Below, piece by piece: positions 48,053 to 59,200 of a stretch of DNA of 64,000 nucleotides (position 1 is the first letter of the stretch; every line of letters begins with the position of its first letter). Both the position numbers and the translations under genes were made by a program. The DNA is from Seiridium cupressi (Eukaryota > Ascomycota > Sordariomycetes > Amphisphaeriales > Sporocadaceae). The stretch covers positions 682,001-746,000 of the forward strand of contig JARVKI010000003.1 of NCBI GenBank assembly GCA_036674765.1, read 5' to 3'. The notes under the pieces were generated by a model. The model was given only the letters and a program-made list of their open reading frames with translations. It did not search any database and was not told where the DNA came from.

Positions 48053-48707
48053 TGGATGCTGTGCTGCTTTCGAGTTTTAGCTCAATAGCAAGCAGGTCCA
48101 ATCGCTGGTTAAAGAAACGTACGCCTTCAGAGAAGTGAATTCGTTCCATGAATTTTCGTTACAAACGATCGGAAGTCGTTCTCCGCATGGCCTCGCTACC
48201 CGCCCCCGAGGACTGTGGGGGGAATTATGCGGGGATACTGAGGCTCCAAAGCGGGATACGGAATCAGAGACGTCACTGATGATTCTTCACAATCTTCGTT
48301 ACAAATTCGCCCTAGTGGCAGCGACTAAGAACAAAATAGAGGTCACCCATTGATGGTGTCAGCTTCCAGGCCCGCCACTTGGCCCATCACCGAACTCGGG
48401 CGTCCACTCTGGTTGTCGGACTAATATTAAAAATGTTGCCCTCTGGCACGACCCCCGACTATGCGAAGATGGTGCCGCCCTAGATCCTCAGTGGAGCGTT
48501 ACCCCACAACCTGGGTTATTTGTACTGCCAAGACTATGAGACAGTGGGGAGGGGTGCCTCGGCTTTCCATCCCTGTCCTGCTCTGGCGTCTATACCACCC
48601 CTCGAGCTTGAAGCTAGACGACAGATTGCTCACTACATGTCCATTACTGTGACTGGCTCTCGGAATCTCCGGTAGTAGTCAGTGGTTTCCTTGCAGCTTC
48701 TGTCACG
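48053..48707. promoter_or_regulatory. Shared divergent promoter, acyl-CoA dehydrogenase / CoA-transferase
   Basis: 655 bp between two divergent starts. A CGG-N5-CCG inverted motif lies at 48661-48671, close to the CoA-transferase start. The head-to-head layout matches that of the carboxylase pair, which suggests shared control. Confidence 0.45.
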
Positions 48708-50221
48708 ATGGGGCTTCGAACTCCGAGAAACGGCATGATCATCTATCGACACTTCGCTGGCCATCATTCTCCGTCTCCACGTTCGTGTACAGCTTTGTTC
48801 TCAGACACGCGTGCTCGGGCATGGTGCTTGCCTGCCCATCACAATGGAAGTAATTCATTGCTGTTGGAGAGACGGGTTGCAACTACTGCACAGTCCTCTG
48901 GAGCCATTGACGACGAGCTCCCACTCAAAGGAGTCACAGTTGTGAGTCTCGAGCAGGCTATAGCAGCACCCTTTTGTACGAGGCAGCTGGCAGATCTTGG
49001 TGCCCGAGTTATCAAGATCGAGCGGCCGGGGGTTGGCGATTTTGCGAGGGACTACGATACGAGGGTCAAGGGGCTCTCTTCGCATTTTGTGTGGACAAAC
49101 CGCTCCAAAGAAAGCCTCGCCCTGGATCTAAAGCAGCCAAAAGATCTAGCCGTCCTCAAGAAGCTGATCGCGAAAGCAGACGTCTTAGTTCAAAATCTCG
49201 CACCCGGCGCTACGGACCGCCTGGGAGTGTCATATGAGAAATTGCGGGAGGAGCATCCATCACTCATCGTGTGTGACATTTCGGGTTATGGTTCTTCAGG
49301 CCCTTATCGGGACAAGAAGGCATATGATCTTCTTGTCCAGAGTGAGGCAGGCAGTAAGCATATTTCAGTCCAAGGTTAATTCAGCCCTTTATAGCCCGTC
49401 TGAAGAGCAAGCACTTCCTAATGGGCGCGTTTCTGCCCTTGACCCATGAGTCCAAACCCCCAGTAATCATCCACGCATGCTCGACGGAATTGCTGATCCC
49501 AGACGCTGCAGTGCTGTCTGTCACCGGTACTGGGAAAGAGCCTGCGAAAGTCGGCATCTCCATTGCAGACATCTCCGCTGCCATGTATGCCTTGACTAAC
49601 ATCATGGGCGCTCTGATGAGACGGAATAAGACAGGGAAAGGGTCTCGAATCGATATCTCCATGCTTGAAAGTATGGCAGAATGGATGTCCTTTCCGCTTT
49701 ACTACACCATCGGGGGACAGCCCGGCCCAGTGCCGGTCGGTGCTTCCCACGCATCAATCTACCCATACGGTCCTTTCGACACTGGCGGAGGTGGCTCGGT
49801 CATGCTGGGCATCCAGAATGAGAGAGAGTGGACTCGGCTGTGTGCCGAAGTGCTGGACAATCCAACACTAGCAACAGATGTGAGATTTGTAAGCAACTCC
49901 AAGCGGGTCGAGAACCGTGATGCACTCAAGAAGATACTGCTGGACAAGTTCGCCACTCTATCCGCGGAAGAAGTCATTCCACGGTTGGACTCCGCGGGTA
50001 TAGCGAACGCCAAAGTCAACGACATGGCGGGTCTCTGGGATCACCCACAGCTCCAAGCTCGAAAGAGATGGGCTGAGGTTCGAACTCCAGTTGGCCAGAT
50101 AGCGGCCTTGCTTCCACCAGGGACTACTAGTGTCTCGCAGGTGCGGATGGATGAGGTCCCAGTTGTCGGTCAGCACACCCAAGCCATACTAGAAGAACTA
50201 GGTGTAGACGACTCGGCGTAG
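48708..50221 (+). CDS. CaiB/BaiF family III CoA-transferase
   Basis: Two exons, 48708-49353 and 49512-50221, encode 451 residues. The 158-nt intron joins LLVQSEAG to MLSVTGTGKEPAKVG, as family alignments require. The first 60 residues are Arg/Ser-rich and resemble a mitochondrial presequence. The family III fold then starts with LKGVTVVSLEQAIAAPFCTRQLADLGA and KIERPGVGDFAR, and continues through YGSSGPYRDKKAYDLLVQ, whose Asp (about residue 207) is the expected acyl-anhydride residue. The second exon has GISIADISAAMYAL and GKGSRIDISMLESMAEWM, also typical. Such enzymes move CoA between carboxylic acids; the nearest animal type is succinyl-CoA:glutarate CoA-transferase (SUGCT). Here it probably activates the acid used by the neighbouring dehydrogenase and carboxylase; the substrate is unknown. 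Confidence 0.9.
49354..49511 (+). other. 158-nt intron, similar to the intron at 44743-44900
   Basis: Begins GTAAGC and ends GCTGCAG. It holds CCCTTTAT (49385-49392), CCCGTCT and ACTTCCT (49413-49419) in the same order as the biotin carboxylase intron. It is in phase 1, whereas the other is in phase 2, so the host positions are independent. Confidence 0.7.
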
Positions 50222-50740
50222 ATCAGGACAAAAGTTTGTCTTTCTTACCCCAGCACCCAGCAGCCCGGTACGCTAAAGGAATAAAAAGACGAACCAGTGA
50301 GCCATACCATACCTAGTACAGAACATTGTAGTACAACGAGTGGTCCAGCCTGGATCTGCGGTGTGGATGTCCGCTATTGCATGACCATTGGATCACTGTC
50401 GATGCTTTCTCCAGTCTTTACCCCGCGTTGATAACAGTCTTCCCCACGGGGTAGACTCGGCATCACTGGGCCAGGCCATGCCGGATAGCCCAGGGCAGTG
50501 CCTTGATCTCATCATATCGTCAGCAACGAGGTGCTCGTGGGAAATTTTGAGATACAAATCGCAATCCTAGGGTGCTGATTCGATGTGGTTCCATCTCAGA
50601 CATATATATAACCTTCCTACTGGTTACCGCTTTGAATAGCCCTTCTGTGACCGATTACCTTGTCGAAGCCACGGACTTGAGATAAATTAGCAGCGATAGA
50701 GTCAAATTCAGGCATAGTGCCTTGAGCCCATGTCATCAGC
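50222..50740. other. CoA-transferase 3' end and permease promoter
   Basis: Tandem spacer of 519 bp. The first part is the CoA-transferase 3' UTR. The rest should be the promoter of the permease gene and contains a CGG-N9-CCG pair at 50359-50373. Confidence 0.5.
50280..50285 (+). terminator. Likely polyadenylation signal AATAAA
   Basis: A canonical AATAAA 59 nt after the CoA-transferase stop codon, in an A-rich setting. It is a reasonable 3'-end signal for that transcript. Confidence 0.5.
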
Positions 50741-52570
50741 ATGATGAAGCCCGGAAAGGAAAGTACAGATAAAGGCGTCGATTTCTCGAAAGCAGAAGCA
50801 GCACATTTCGAAGACTCACAGGGGATCCAATCATTTCAAGACTTGGATACACATCTCGATGCCAAGATTGACCGGAAGTTCGACTTGCACATTGTTCCTT
50901 GGCTGTTCGGCATTTGGTGAGCAACAAATTTTGGCTCGAGTTTTCTGTCCGATACTGACGACTCCGCAGGCTATTCGCGTTCATCGACCGAAGTAACATT
51001 GGCAACGCTCGACTCGATGGTCTTGTCGATGATCTTGGTATTGCTACCGGCACGGGGTATAACCTCGCCCTGCTGGTATTCTACATTCCGTATATTCTCG
51101 TTGATGTCCCGGTACGTTTGGGGTGCATGTCTTGTCATATTAACAAACCGCTTACACTTTTTCAACCCCTAGAGTAACTGGGTCATCAAACATGCCAAAG
51201 CAGGGTATTATTTGCCGGCGTTGATCACTGCATGGGGTTTTGTATCGAGCTTCGTCGGGTTCACCAAGTCCCTTGCAGGTCTGATCGTGGCTAGATTGTT
51301 CCTCGGTGCGTTCGAAGGTGGGCTTCTCGGTGGCATCGTGGTATATCTAGCCATGTTCTATCAACGACACCAAATGGTTCGTCGTATAGGCTTCTTCTAT
51401 TGCGCAGCACCGTTATCCGGAGCGTTTGGTGGGCTCCTCGCAACGGGGCTTGCGCAGATAAGTTTCAATGGCTATAACAGATGGCCGTGGATTTTCTTCA
51501 GTGAGTTCCGCTCTAGAGCATGTCGGCTCCAGGAAACTAACCCAGTCATCCTAGTTGAGGGAATCATCACAACTCTATTCGGTGGCATCTGCTTCTTCAC
51601 AATGCCCCACACTCCAGCCGATGCGAAGTTCTTGGCGGAAGATGAGCGCAAGCGGGCGTTGGCGAGGTTACGACTCGACAGCCATGGTGCTACCGAAACG
51701 GGCGATGTCAACGAAGAACACTTTGATTGGCACTGGGTCAAGATGGCTTTCCAGGCACCGCAACTCTGGTTCTGCTGCTTCATTTGGTTCTTCCTGCTTG
51801 TTCCCCTCTATGTATGATTGCCCCTTTCTATCTACTTTGAACCTGCTGCTGACTGAGACCAGAGTTTTTCACTCTTTTTGCCGACCATCATAAAAGGCCT
51901 CGGCTACACCAACACCATTGCCCAGCTATTCACGGTGCCACCAAACATGACCGCCTTCTTTTTCGTCCTGGCAACATCTTTCCTCTCTGATCGTATCAGA
52001 GCTAGGGGCCCTATTATGGCGGTTGGGTGCGTTATCTCGATCGCAGGATACGTCATGCTACTAGCAGCAAAGGAGAACTCTGTACGTTACGGTGGTACGT
52101 TCTTAGTTGCTGTTGGGGTCTTTCCAGGGTCCGCAATGATTATGGTCAGCAGTCCCTCTCACGATTATGCCTAAAAGGCTATATATATTGACAACACGGA
52201 CAGGGCTGGCTGTCGAACAATTTGGCACCTCACTATGTCAGAGCCACGGGAGTAGGCTTTCTCATTGCCTTCGCCAACTGTGCCGCATTTGTTGCCACTT
52301 ACATCTATCTTGCCACAGATGCGTAAGAACCTTCCTGTCTCCTATCTTGATACACACCAGACTCACATAAATCACAGCCCGAACTATGTCCTAGGACACT
52401 CTGTCTGTATTGGAGCTCTGGTGTTGTGCTTTGCAACTGTTTGTGCCCAGATGCTGTACTGCGCCTGGGAGAACAAGAAGCGGCGATCGGGCTCCAGAAG
52501 CGAAAGGCTTATCCATGGTGATGAGCACCGGCTGGGTCACCGTCACCCCGACTTTAGATACACTTTGTAA
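50741..52570 (+). CDS. MFS permease, anion:cation symporter (Dal5-like) family
   Basis: Seven exons: 50741-50916, 50970-51111, 51173-51500, 51555-51811, 51863-52144, 52204-52322 and 52378-52570; 498 residues, typical for the family. Introns are 51-61 nt. A charged cytosolic N-terminus ends in KIDRKFDLHIVPWLFGIWLF, followed by AFIDRSNIGNARLDGL, the hallmark of fungal allantoate/nicotinate/pantothenate permeases. About twelve hydrophobic segments follow, with a central loop (DERKRALARLRLDSHG) between the halves and a short basic tail. These transporters import organic anions with protons across the plasma membrane. Beside CoA-transferase, dehydrogenase and carboxylase genes it is the likely importer of the pathway's acid, which is inference from position. 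Confidence 0.9.
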
Positions 52571-52907
52571 TTGTAAATTCTTTTGAGTAGCGTTGTATGT
52601 GAGTTTTCAAGAATACAAATTTATGTACATAGTTCTTGATTAAGCGGTATGAAACGCCACGTGAGAATAGTAAAGTGGTGGTCGCTGTGTCAGCATAGCC
52701 ATATATACCAGATTGATATGGCAACTAATCCTGCACGCAAGGCATTTCACAGGGCAATAATCGCTGCTCGAGTCTATTTGCTCTCGAATAACATGACCAT
52801 TAGTCAAGGCGTCGAGGCACAAAATTCAAAAACGAGAACAGGCAAAGGCAGAACAATGGCTCATATTTCTGATTTGGTATTGCTCTTTGAAATGAGCCTT
52901 GATTAGC
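52571..52907. other. Convergent spacer (permease / secreted protein)
   Basis: Tail-to-tail spacer of 337 bp with the two 3' UTRs; no gene seen. Confidence 0.6.
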
Positions 52908-54661
52908 CTAATCATCTAGCTCAATGGTGAAGTGAATGCTTGGTATCTCAGTGCTATTTACCGGCATGTTGTAGGTCAAGTTCCAAAACTCGAAGCCACT
53001 GTATGAGAAGTCAGCAAATACACGACCGGTCGAACAATCTGCAGTCTTGACTTACTGGATTGGGTCGCAGCTCCCGCCCTGCAGACCGCAAAAGCTAATT
53101 GTAGGCTCCAGGTCTACGGTGCCCGACACTGCGGCGATGTTCAATCCTTGGATATCCTGAAGACCAGTAATATCCCTCTTCCCGCCCAGGGGGTTGGACT
53201 GGACGAGAAAAGAGAAAGGGGTCGTCGAGTTGCCGTGCGGATACGACAAGTTCAACGCGTTGGGCGCGACATCAGCCGCCAGCGCTGCCACGGTCGCATA
53301 CCAGGTGAAGTATCCAACGGAGCCGTCCGAGCGCAACCACTGCACCGCGGCCGGAGTCCACTGCGAAGAGTCATACCTGGGCCCTCCCACCGCATCCTCG
53401 TCGAAGCACTGAGCGCCAATGGTGAGATTGGCGGACAACCAGGTGGTGTAGTTTCGCGGATACGTGTCCGTCGGTGGGGAGAACGCAGATGTCGTATAGG
53501 TGTGTTCGCCAGGAAATGTGAGGAATTTGCTCACAGTCTCGGTTGGCAACAATGAGTTGTGGAATGGTGCTAGTACAGCTATGAGTGGCGCATATTCATA
53601 GTCGTCGGCATGGGTCATGGCCCAGGGGCGGGAGCTGATAGGAGTCTTCTCTTTCCCAACCAAGGTGTATATGTGTAGTGTTATGATGGCAATATACTTG
53701 TTCATGTCATACCCATATGCCCTGTCCCAGGGGCCGGCTAGATTTTTCAGGTTCGCATTGTACAGCTCGGCCTCCGTTGCCCATATCTCCTGGATCAGTC
53801 GCTTTCCATTCTGGCCCATGACCGAGTCTTCTGGCATGTACTTTGCCCAGAGTGTCAATGCGTAGATGGACACTCCAACATAGGTCGGACTATTAAATTC
53901 CGATAGCGTGTTGTTCAGGTTGAACAAGTCGAGTACCTCGTTGGCATACTGCTCCCCAGCTGCAGTCATGTTCGAGTCGTTGAGTTTCCGGCCCGTCCAG
54001 CCCGTTCCCACGGCGCGCATAAGCGAAGGGTTGCTGTAAGAAGGATATAGGTTATCATCGTCAACGCCACCAACTCGATAGCTGTCGCCAATGGTGTTGT
54101 TGTACATGCTCTCGAGGATCAGGTCTTGAACCTCGGCAGGGAGGATGTCCTGAAACTCCTCGTAGATGACGATGAGCGCAGTACCGATGAAGCCTCTCCA
54201 ATTCGGGTCCCATGAGCCGTAGATCTGGTGCGCTTAGCCGCATTCAGCTTTCTCGAGCCGGGGCTGGAGGCACTCACCACTGGCCCGTAAGCCGGGCTTC
54301 CAACGGTAGGCTCTTCAGGGTATTTCGTGTAATCGCCATACCATTGAGCACTGACATTCTTCTCCTGCCCTCCAATGATGTTGGTGATGATTTTGATGGC
54401 CTCTTCCAGATCACTCCCCTCATTGCGCTGAAGAAGGCCCGAGGCATACCAGATGGACGAGCGCGTCTCGTGTCTGCCGGCGGCCAGCGGGTAGTAAAAG
54501 TAGCTGAGGTAGCCTGCTTCAGGATCATAGATCTGGTCTAAAAAACCCATGGACTCGTCAAACATATCTCTTGCATAGCCTGTCAGCTCGACCGCGACCG
54601 ACCGCTCGGCCGCGAGCAGGGCCGAGAGCACACACAAAGAGCTAGCAAAGGAGAACAGCAT
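52908..54661 (-). CDS. Secreted glycoprotein of unknown function
   Basis: Minus strand, exons 54661-54278, 54224-53056 and 52998-52908, introns 53 and 57 nt; 547 residues. A signal peptide is clear (MLFSFASSLCVLSALLAAER). The mature part has many N-x-S/T sites and repeated aromatic segments, for example GSWDPNWRGFIGTAL, FNSPTYVGVSIYALTLWAKY and PWDRAYGYDMNKYIAIITLH, and it ends with FCGLQGGSCDPIHGFEFWNL and IHFTIELDD. The short last exon is needed to complete that C-terminus. I recognise the sequence type from other filamentous ascomycetes but know no function or fold for it; the aromatic helical pattern could suit an alpha/alpha-toroid enzyme, which is a guess. It lies beside the catabolic gene group but may be unrelated. 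Confidence 0.8.
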
Positions 54662-56281
54662 CTTTGGTCACGTCAGAAGTGTAGTCGTGACCTGCCACGA
54701 TGGCCCCATGCTCGAGTGCTCGAGTCTCGTTTATGTACTGCCATGCTGGGCACGTGGTACGTACGTCAACAAGCCGCAAAAGCTGGCATGGCCAGAGAAG
54801 CTGATAAGTGACGCTGCAGCCGATCCTAGGTTTCAATGAAACCTTGAGTGGCCGTCTTACCGGATGCGGCGATGGCGCCCAACGGCGTGAGGGGAGACAT
54901 GCCGGTGTCGAACCCCAGCCGCTATACCAGGGCGGGGCCCTCGTCCCCCGGGCCGCCTCGGTCCATTGGGGACTGGTATAGAACTTCACCGAAGCCACTG
55001 CTCCAATTGGCCAATTCGTCAACATCAAGACTCGACGTGTGGGGATGGATCAACGTACCTTATCTATGCCGCCTCGCTTGTGCGGGCCAGGCCGACCAAG
55101 TCAGCAAGGAACGATTTAGTCACGTTCCCTTGCGATAACGGCCTCATTGCTATCTAATTGCATGGAGAGATATTCAAGACGGTGGGCCATCTCTTCAATT
55201 TCCAGGACCTTATCATTCTAGTTGCGCCGGATGCGGATTAGTCTAGTCGTGCAGATGAGAGCCTCATCGGGATGGCGTCCCATTTACTTGCTGTACATAG
55301 CACTGCAGCGCTCCACCTTGGCACTTCAACTCTCCGCTCACCCACGTTGCATCCGTGACCGGTTGCTGAACAGCGTTGCTGCAAGTGCCGACGGTCCAAA
55401 GCAAAAGCCTCGGATGTTACGTTCACGTGGAGTTCACGAGAAGTTGGGCCTTAATAGTAGTGTGGATAGAAGGTTGGCTTGGAGCCCGCGCTCTTCGCCT
55501 CGGCGGAGCGAACTGTATGATCAAACTCAACTGCCACGACCAGGAGAGTGCCGGCCTACACTCTGGGAAATAACGTGGCCTTTTATCACGCAGAGCCAAT
55601 TAACGCCTCTTAGTACTACAACGGTAGGCAGTTATAAGCGACGGACATGATGGAAGATTTAGATTGATTCACTCTACTGAGCCACTGCCAATCAACAATA
55701 TTCTTTGCCACGAAAGTCCTAATCATAGAAGATACTCCTAGTGCATGGCAGTCAAGCAATGCTGGTCAGCACCATCTATTAAATACACATCGACAACCAA
55801 ACCCCCCATCGAATCAATGTTGGCCGTCCTCATCTAACTAATTTTGAGCAAGAACCCCGAGGCATCGCCTGCTAATCAAGGGAGAGGCTGGGGTATTTTG
55901 TGTTGCGTCTTCCTGCCTTGTTGTGCCGCTCGCCATTTCTTCTGATACACGTGGCAATCGTTCCCACTGAACACCTCTTTCCTATGGATCCTCAAATTAA
56001 ACGAACGCCTTGACGCCTGAAATAAGCAGTGCCATGCCAAGTCTAGTAATCTCAGCCAGCCATGGGTGTGAGCGAAGCGAGGGCACTGGGGTGAATAAAA
56101 GTCTTTGGTGGAGGTAACAAACACAGTAAAAGGAATGCTTCCAGGGCTAGATGGTACGAGATCGTCTCTGAGGACTGCATCCGAATTTTCTCTTCCTCCA
56201 ACGCGGCGCGTCTCAGTACCGGGCGCGGCTATATCCTAATGGGCGAGGGATATAATGGTGCCCAGCGTGATGTTGGATGCC
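54662..56281. other. Promoter of the secreted-protein gene and remodeller 3' region
   Basis: 1.6 kb with no convincing gene. A 142-codon plus-strand frame (55222-55650) is low in family resemblance. The left part should be promoter for the secreted-protein gene, the right part 3' UTR of the remodeller. Confidence 0.45.
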
Positions 56282-59200
56282 CTACTCTCCATCACTTTGA
56301 GCACTATTTGGACCGCCGTTCACCTGGCTCGCGCCATTTGTTACTAGCTTTATCCGCGTTGGGTTCGCTGGTGGTTGAGGAGTGCCAGCACTAGTCGTAG
56401 GGGCGGCACTGCTTTCTTTTGCTGATGGATCCTCGAGTTCCGCAAGCTCGGGATGTGAGCCAAGTTCCTGCTGAGCCCTGTCGTTGAAGAATTTCTAAAA
56501 TCAATCAGCATCGTCGTTCAATCGTTTCGCAAAGGACCGGAACTTACCTCCATGACGTTGGCATCAGCGTACAACAGGCTACCATCATCGTTGTACGTCC
56601 GGCAATTATTGCACATCAAGGTGATGTCTTTGCGCATGTCGTCAATGCTGTTGTACTCCTCCTTCTTGATCTTTGTCTGGATCTGATTCATACAAATGGG
56701 ATTCTTGATGAATTGGTAATAATCACCATAATCGCGCTTCGACGGCAGCTTGATGAATGGCCCAATGATGAGGCGCTTGGGTGGCTCATCGTCCTCGTCA
56801 TCTTCTTGCTTCTCCTCAGGCTCGGGGTCATCCGCCTCCAAGACCATCAAGTCGTCGTAGAGCTTACGTAGAGCTCTTTGCAGGACAGGTCGCACCTCAG
56901 CAGGTACTCGCGAATCAATACCATTGACCGCCACTGGTTTAGGGCGCCCGCCAGGCCCGCGACGCTTCTTGGCAGGGGGCTCGCCGTCCTCCTCGTCGGC
57001 TTTGCGCTTCTCGTTCTTGCCGCCGGGCTTGCGACCACGCTTCTTGGGGGGTGTCTCGACTTCTTCAGAGCTAGCTCGACTGGCAGCAGGCGAGTTTGCA
57101 CCCGAAGCTCCGGATGCGATTCTCTTCATCCTGTTGACTTCACGTCTATCCTTTTTGGCTTGCTTCCGTGCAGCAGCAGCCTCTGGCGAATCGTCATCGT
57201 CGTCGACAGCCATCAGCCATTGCTCTTCTGTCAACCCGTCATCATACTTGACTCTGGTACGTTCACGGGCACCACGGCCAAGGATCTCCTCTGGCGTTTC
57301 CTCGACAGGGTTGCCCTCGGAAAGGTAGATCTCGGGCAGTTCTTTCTCTGCCATGAGTCTAGGAACAGCCTTGGCACCTGCTGCAGTACCGTAGATGGGG
57401 TCCTTTGCACGTTCCTCATCGAGTTGCTGGAAAAGCACGAGTTCGTCGTCGTTCCGTGCCAGTATCATATTCAGCTCCTCGTCGTCCATTTCGTCTTGAT
57501 CACCGGCCTCGGCCATATCAGCACTCTCAAGAAGTGTTCGGAGCATAGCGTCACGATCCGTCTCAGAAGACTTGTTATCGAAGCGTCCAGCCTGAATGAC
57601 CTTGCCATCGAGATCGAGCTTGTAGCGAGCACGCTCCAAGATCTTTTCTTCCACGGAGTTGGAACTGATGAGTCGTAAGATACGAACTTCATTCTTTTGA
57701 CCAATACGATGCGCACGATCCTGAGCCTGTAAATCCTGGTGGGGATTCCAATCAGAATCGTAGATGATGACAGTGTCAGCGGTCTGCAAGTTCAGTCCTA
57801 GACCACCGGCACGTGTGGAAAGCAAGAACATGAAATATGGGGAATCCGGTGCGTTGAAGTCCTTGAGCAGGTCAGAACGGTCTTCAGATTTGGTCGTACC
57901 ATCCAAGCGCATGAACTGAATGCCACGGAAGCGAAGGAAGTCCTCCATGATATCCATGATGGCAGTCATCTGGAAGAACATGAGAACTCTGTGGCCACTT
58001 GCTTTGTACTTTGGCAAGATGCGATCCAGAAGCTCGAACTTTCCAGCCGTTCTCCACAGAAGGTCGTTGCTCGTGCTCGTGGGGTTCATCTGGTTCTCGA
58101 CCTCATCGAAAACGAAAGGGTGGTTGCACAACTTTCGAAGCTGCATGATCATGTTGCTCAGGCCACGCGCGTTGGCCTTGCCACCCTTGCCATCGCTAAC
58201 AGCAATCTTCTGGTGGGTAACCATCTGCTTGTACAGGCGGGTCTGCAGTGCAGAGAACTTGCACTTGATGACCTTTTCTGTCTTGTCGGGCAGGTCTTTC
58301 TCGACATCTTTCTTGAGGCGGCGGAGCAGGAAGGGGCGCAAAACCTTGTGAAGACGTCGAATGACGAGAATCTGTTCTTCTTCGTTCAATTCCATCTTGT
58401 CCTGACTACCGGTATTGGCAAAGGGAGTGTTGAACCACTCGTCGAACGTCTTGACCGATTTGAAGATGTTGGGCAAAACGAAGTTGAGCATAGCCCACAG
58501 CTCGCCAAGATTGTTTTGTAGTGGAGTACCAGTGAGAATTAGACGGAAGCGAGTGCTGTAGTACTGCGCAATTGTCGCACTGAGTTTGGAATTCGCATTC
58601 TTCATACGATGACCCTCATCAATAATCATGTGAAACCACTTGATCTTGCTGAGCACAGGTCGGTCCTTGATGATGTACTCATAAGTTGTGAGCAAGACCT
58701 GAAATCGTCCTTGGCGGATCTTGTCCTGCTGCATCTTTCGGGCAGGGGGTGGGCCCTTGTAGACAATCTTGGAAATCGACGGAGCCCACTTCTCGAACTC
58801 GAGAGTCCAGTTTGTCAGGGTACTGAGCGGCACAATGACCAGGTAAGGTCCGTTCTGCAACTTCTTCTCGATCAGGTAAGTAACCAAAGAGATAGTCTGG
58901 ATAGTTTTGCCGAGACCCATTTCGTCGGCAAGGATACCATTGAGGTTGTTGTTGTACAGGGATAACATCCATTGTAGACCTTTGATCTGGTACTCCTTGA
59001 GAGTGCCGCCGACAAGGATATCGGCTTGTTGTGTGACTTCTTCCTTGATACGATGAGCCACGGCGTAGTAGTCAATTTTGGGACCACTGTCGTCAGCTCC
59101 TTCCTCCTCCTCCTCCTCCTCTTCCTCCTCGATTTCGCTTTCTTCTTCATACTCGTCGCCATTCAATTGCGCTGCCTGGCGCTGCTGCGCTTTGACGGAA

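Noticed and set aside
55365..55412. Zn2Cys6-like peptide CCKCRRSKAK, which could be a regulator of the nearby module
   Set aside because: The third cysteine position is Ala, a stop lies two codons before the Cys pair region, and the frame ends soon after. Nothing else of a transcription factor is present.
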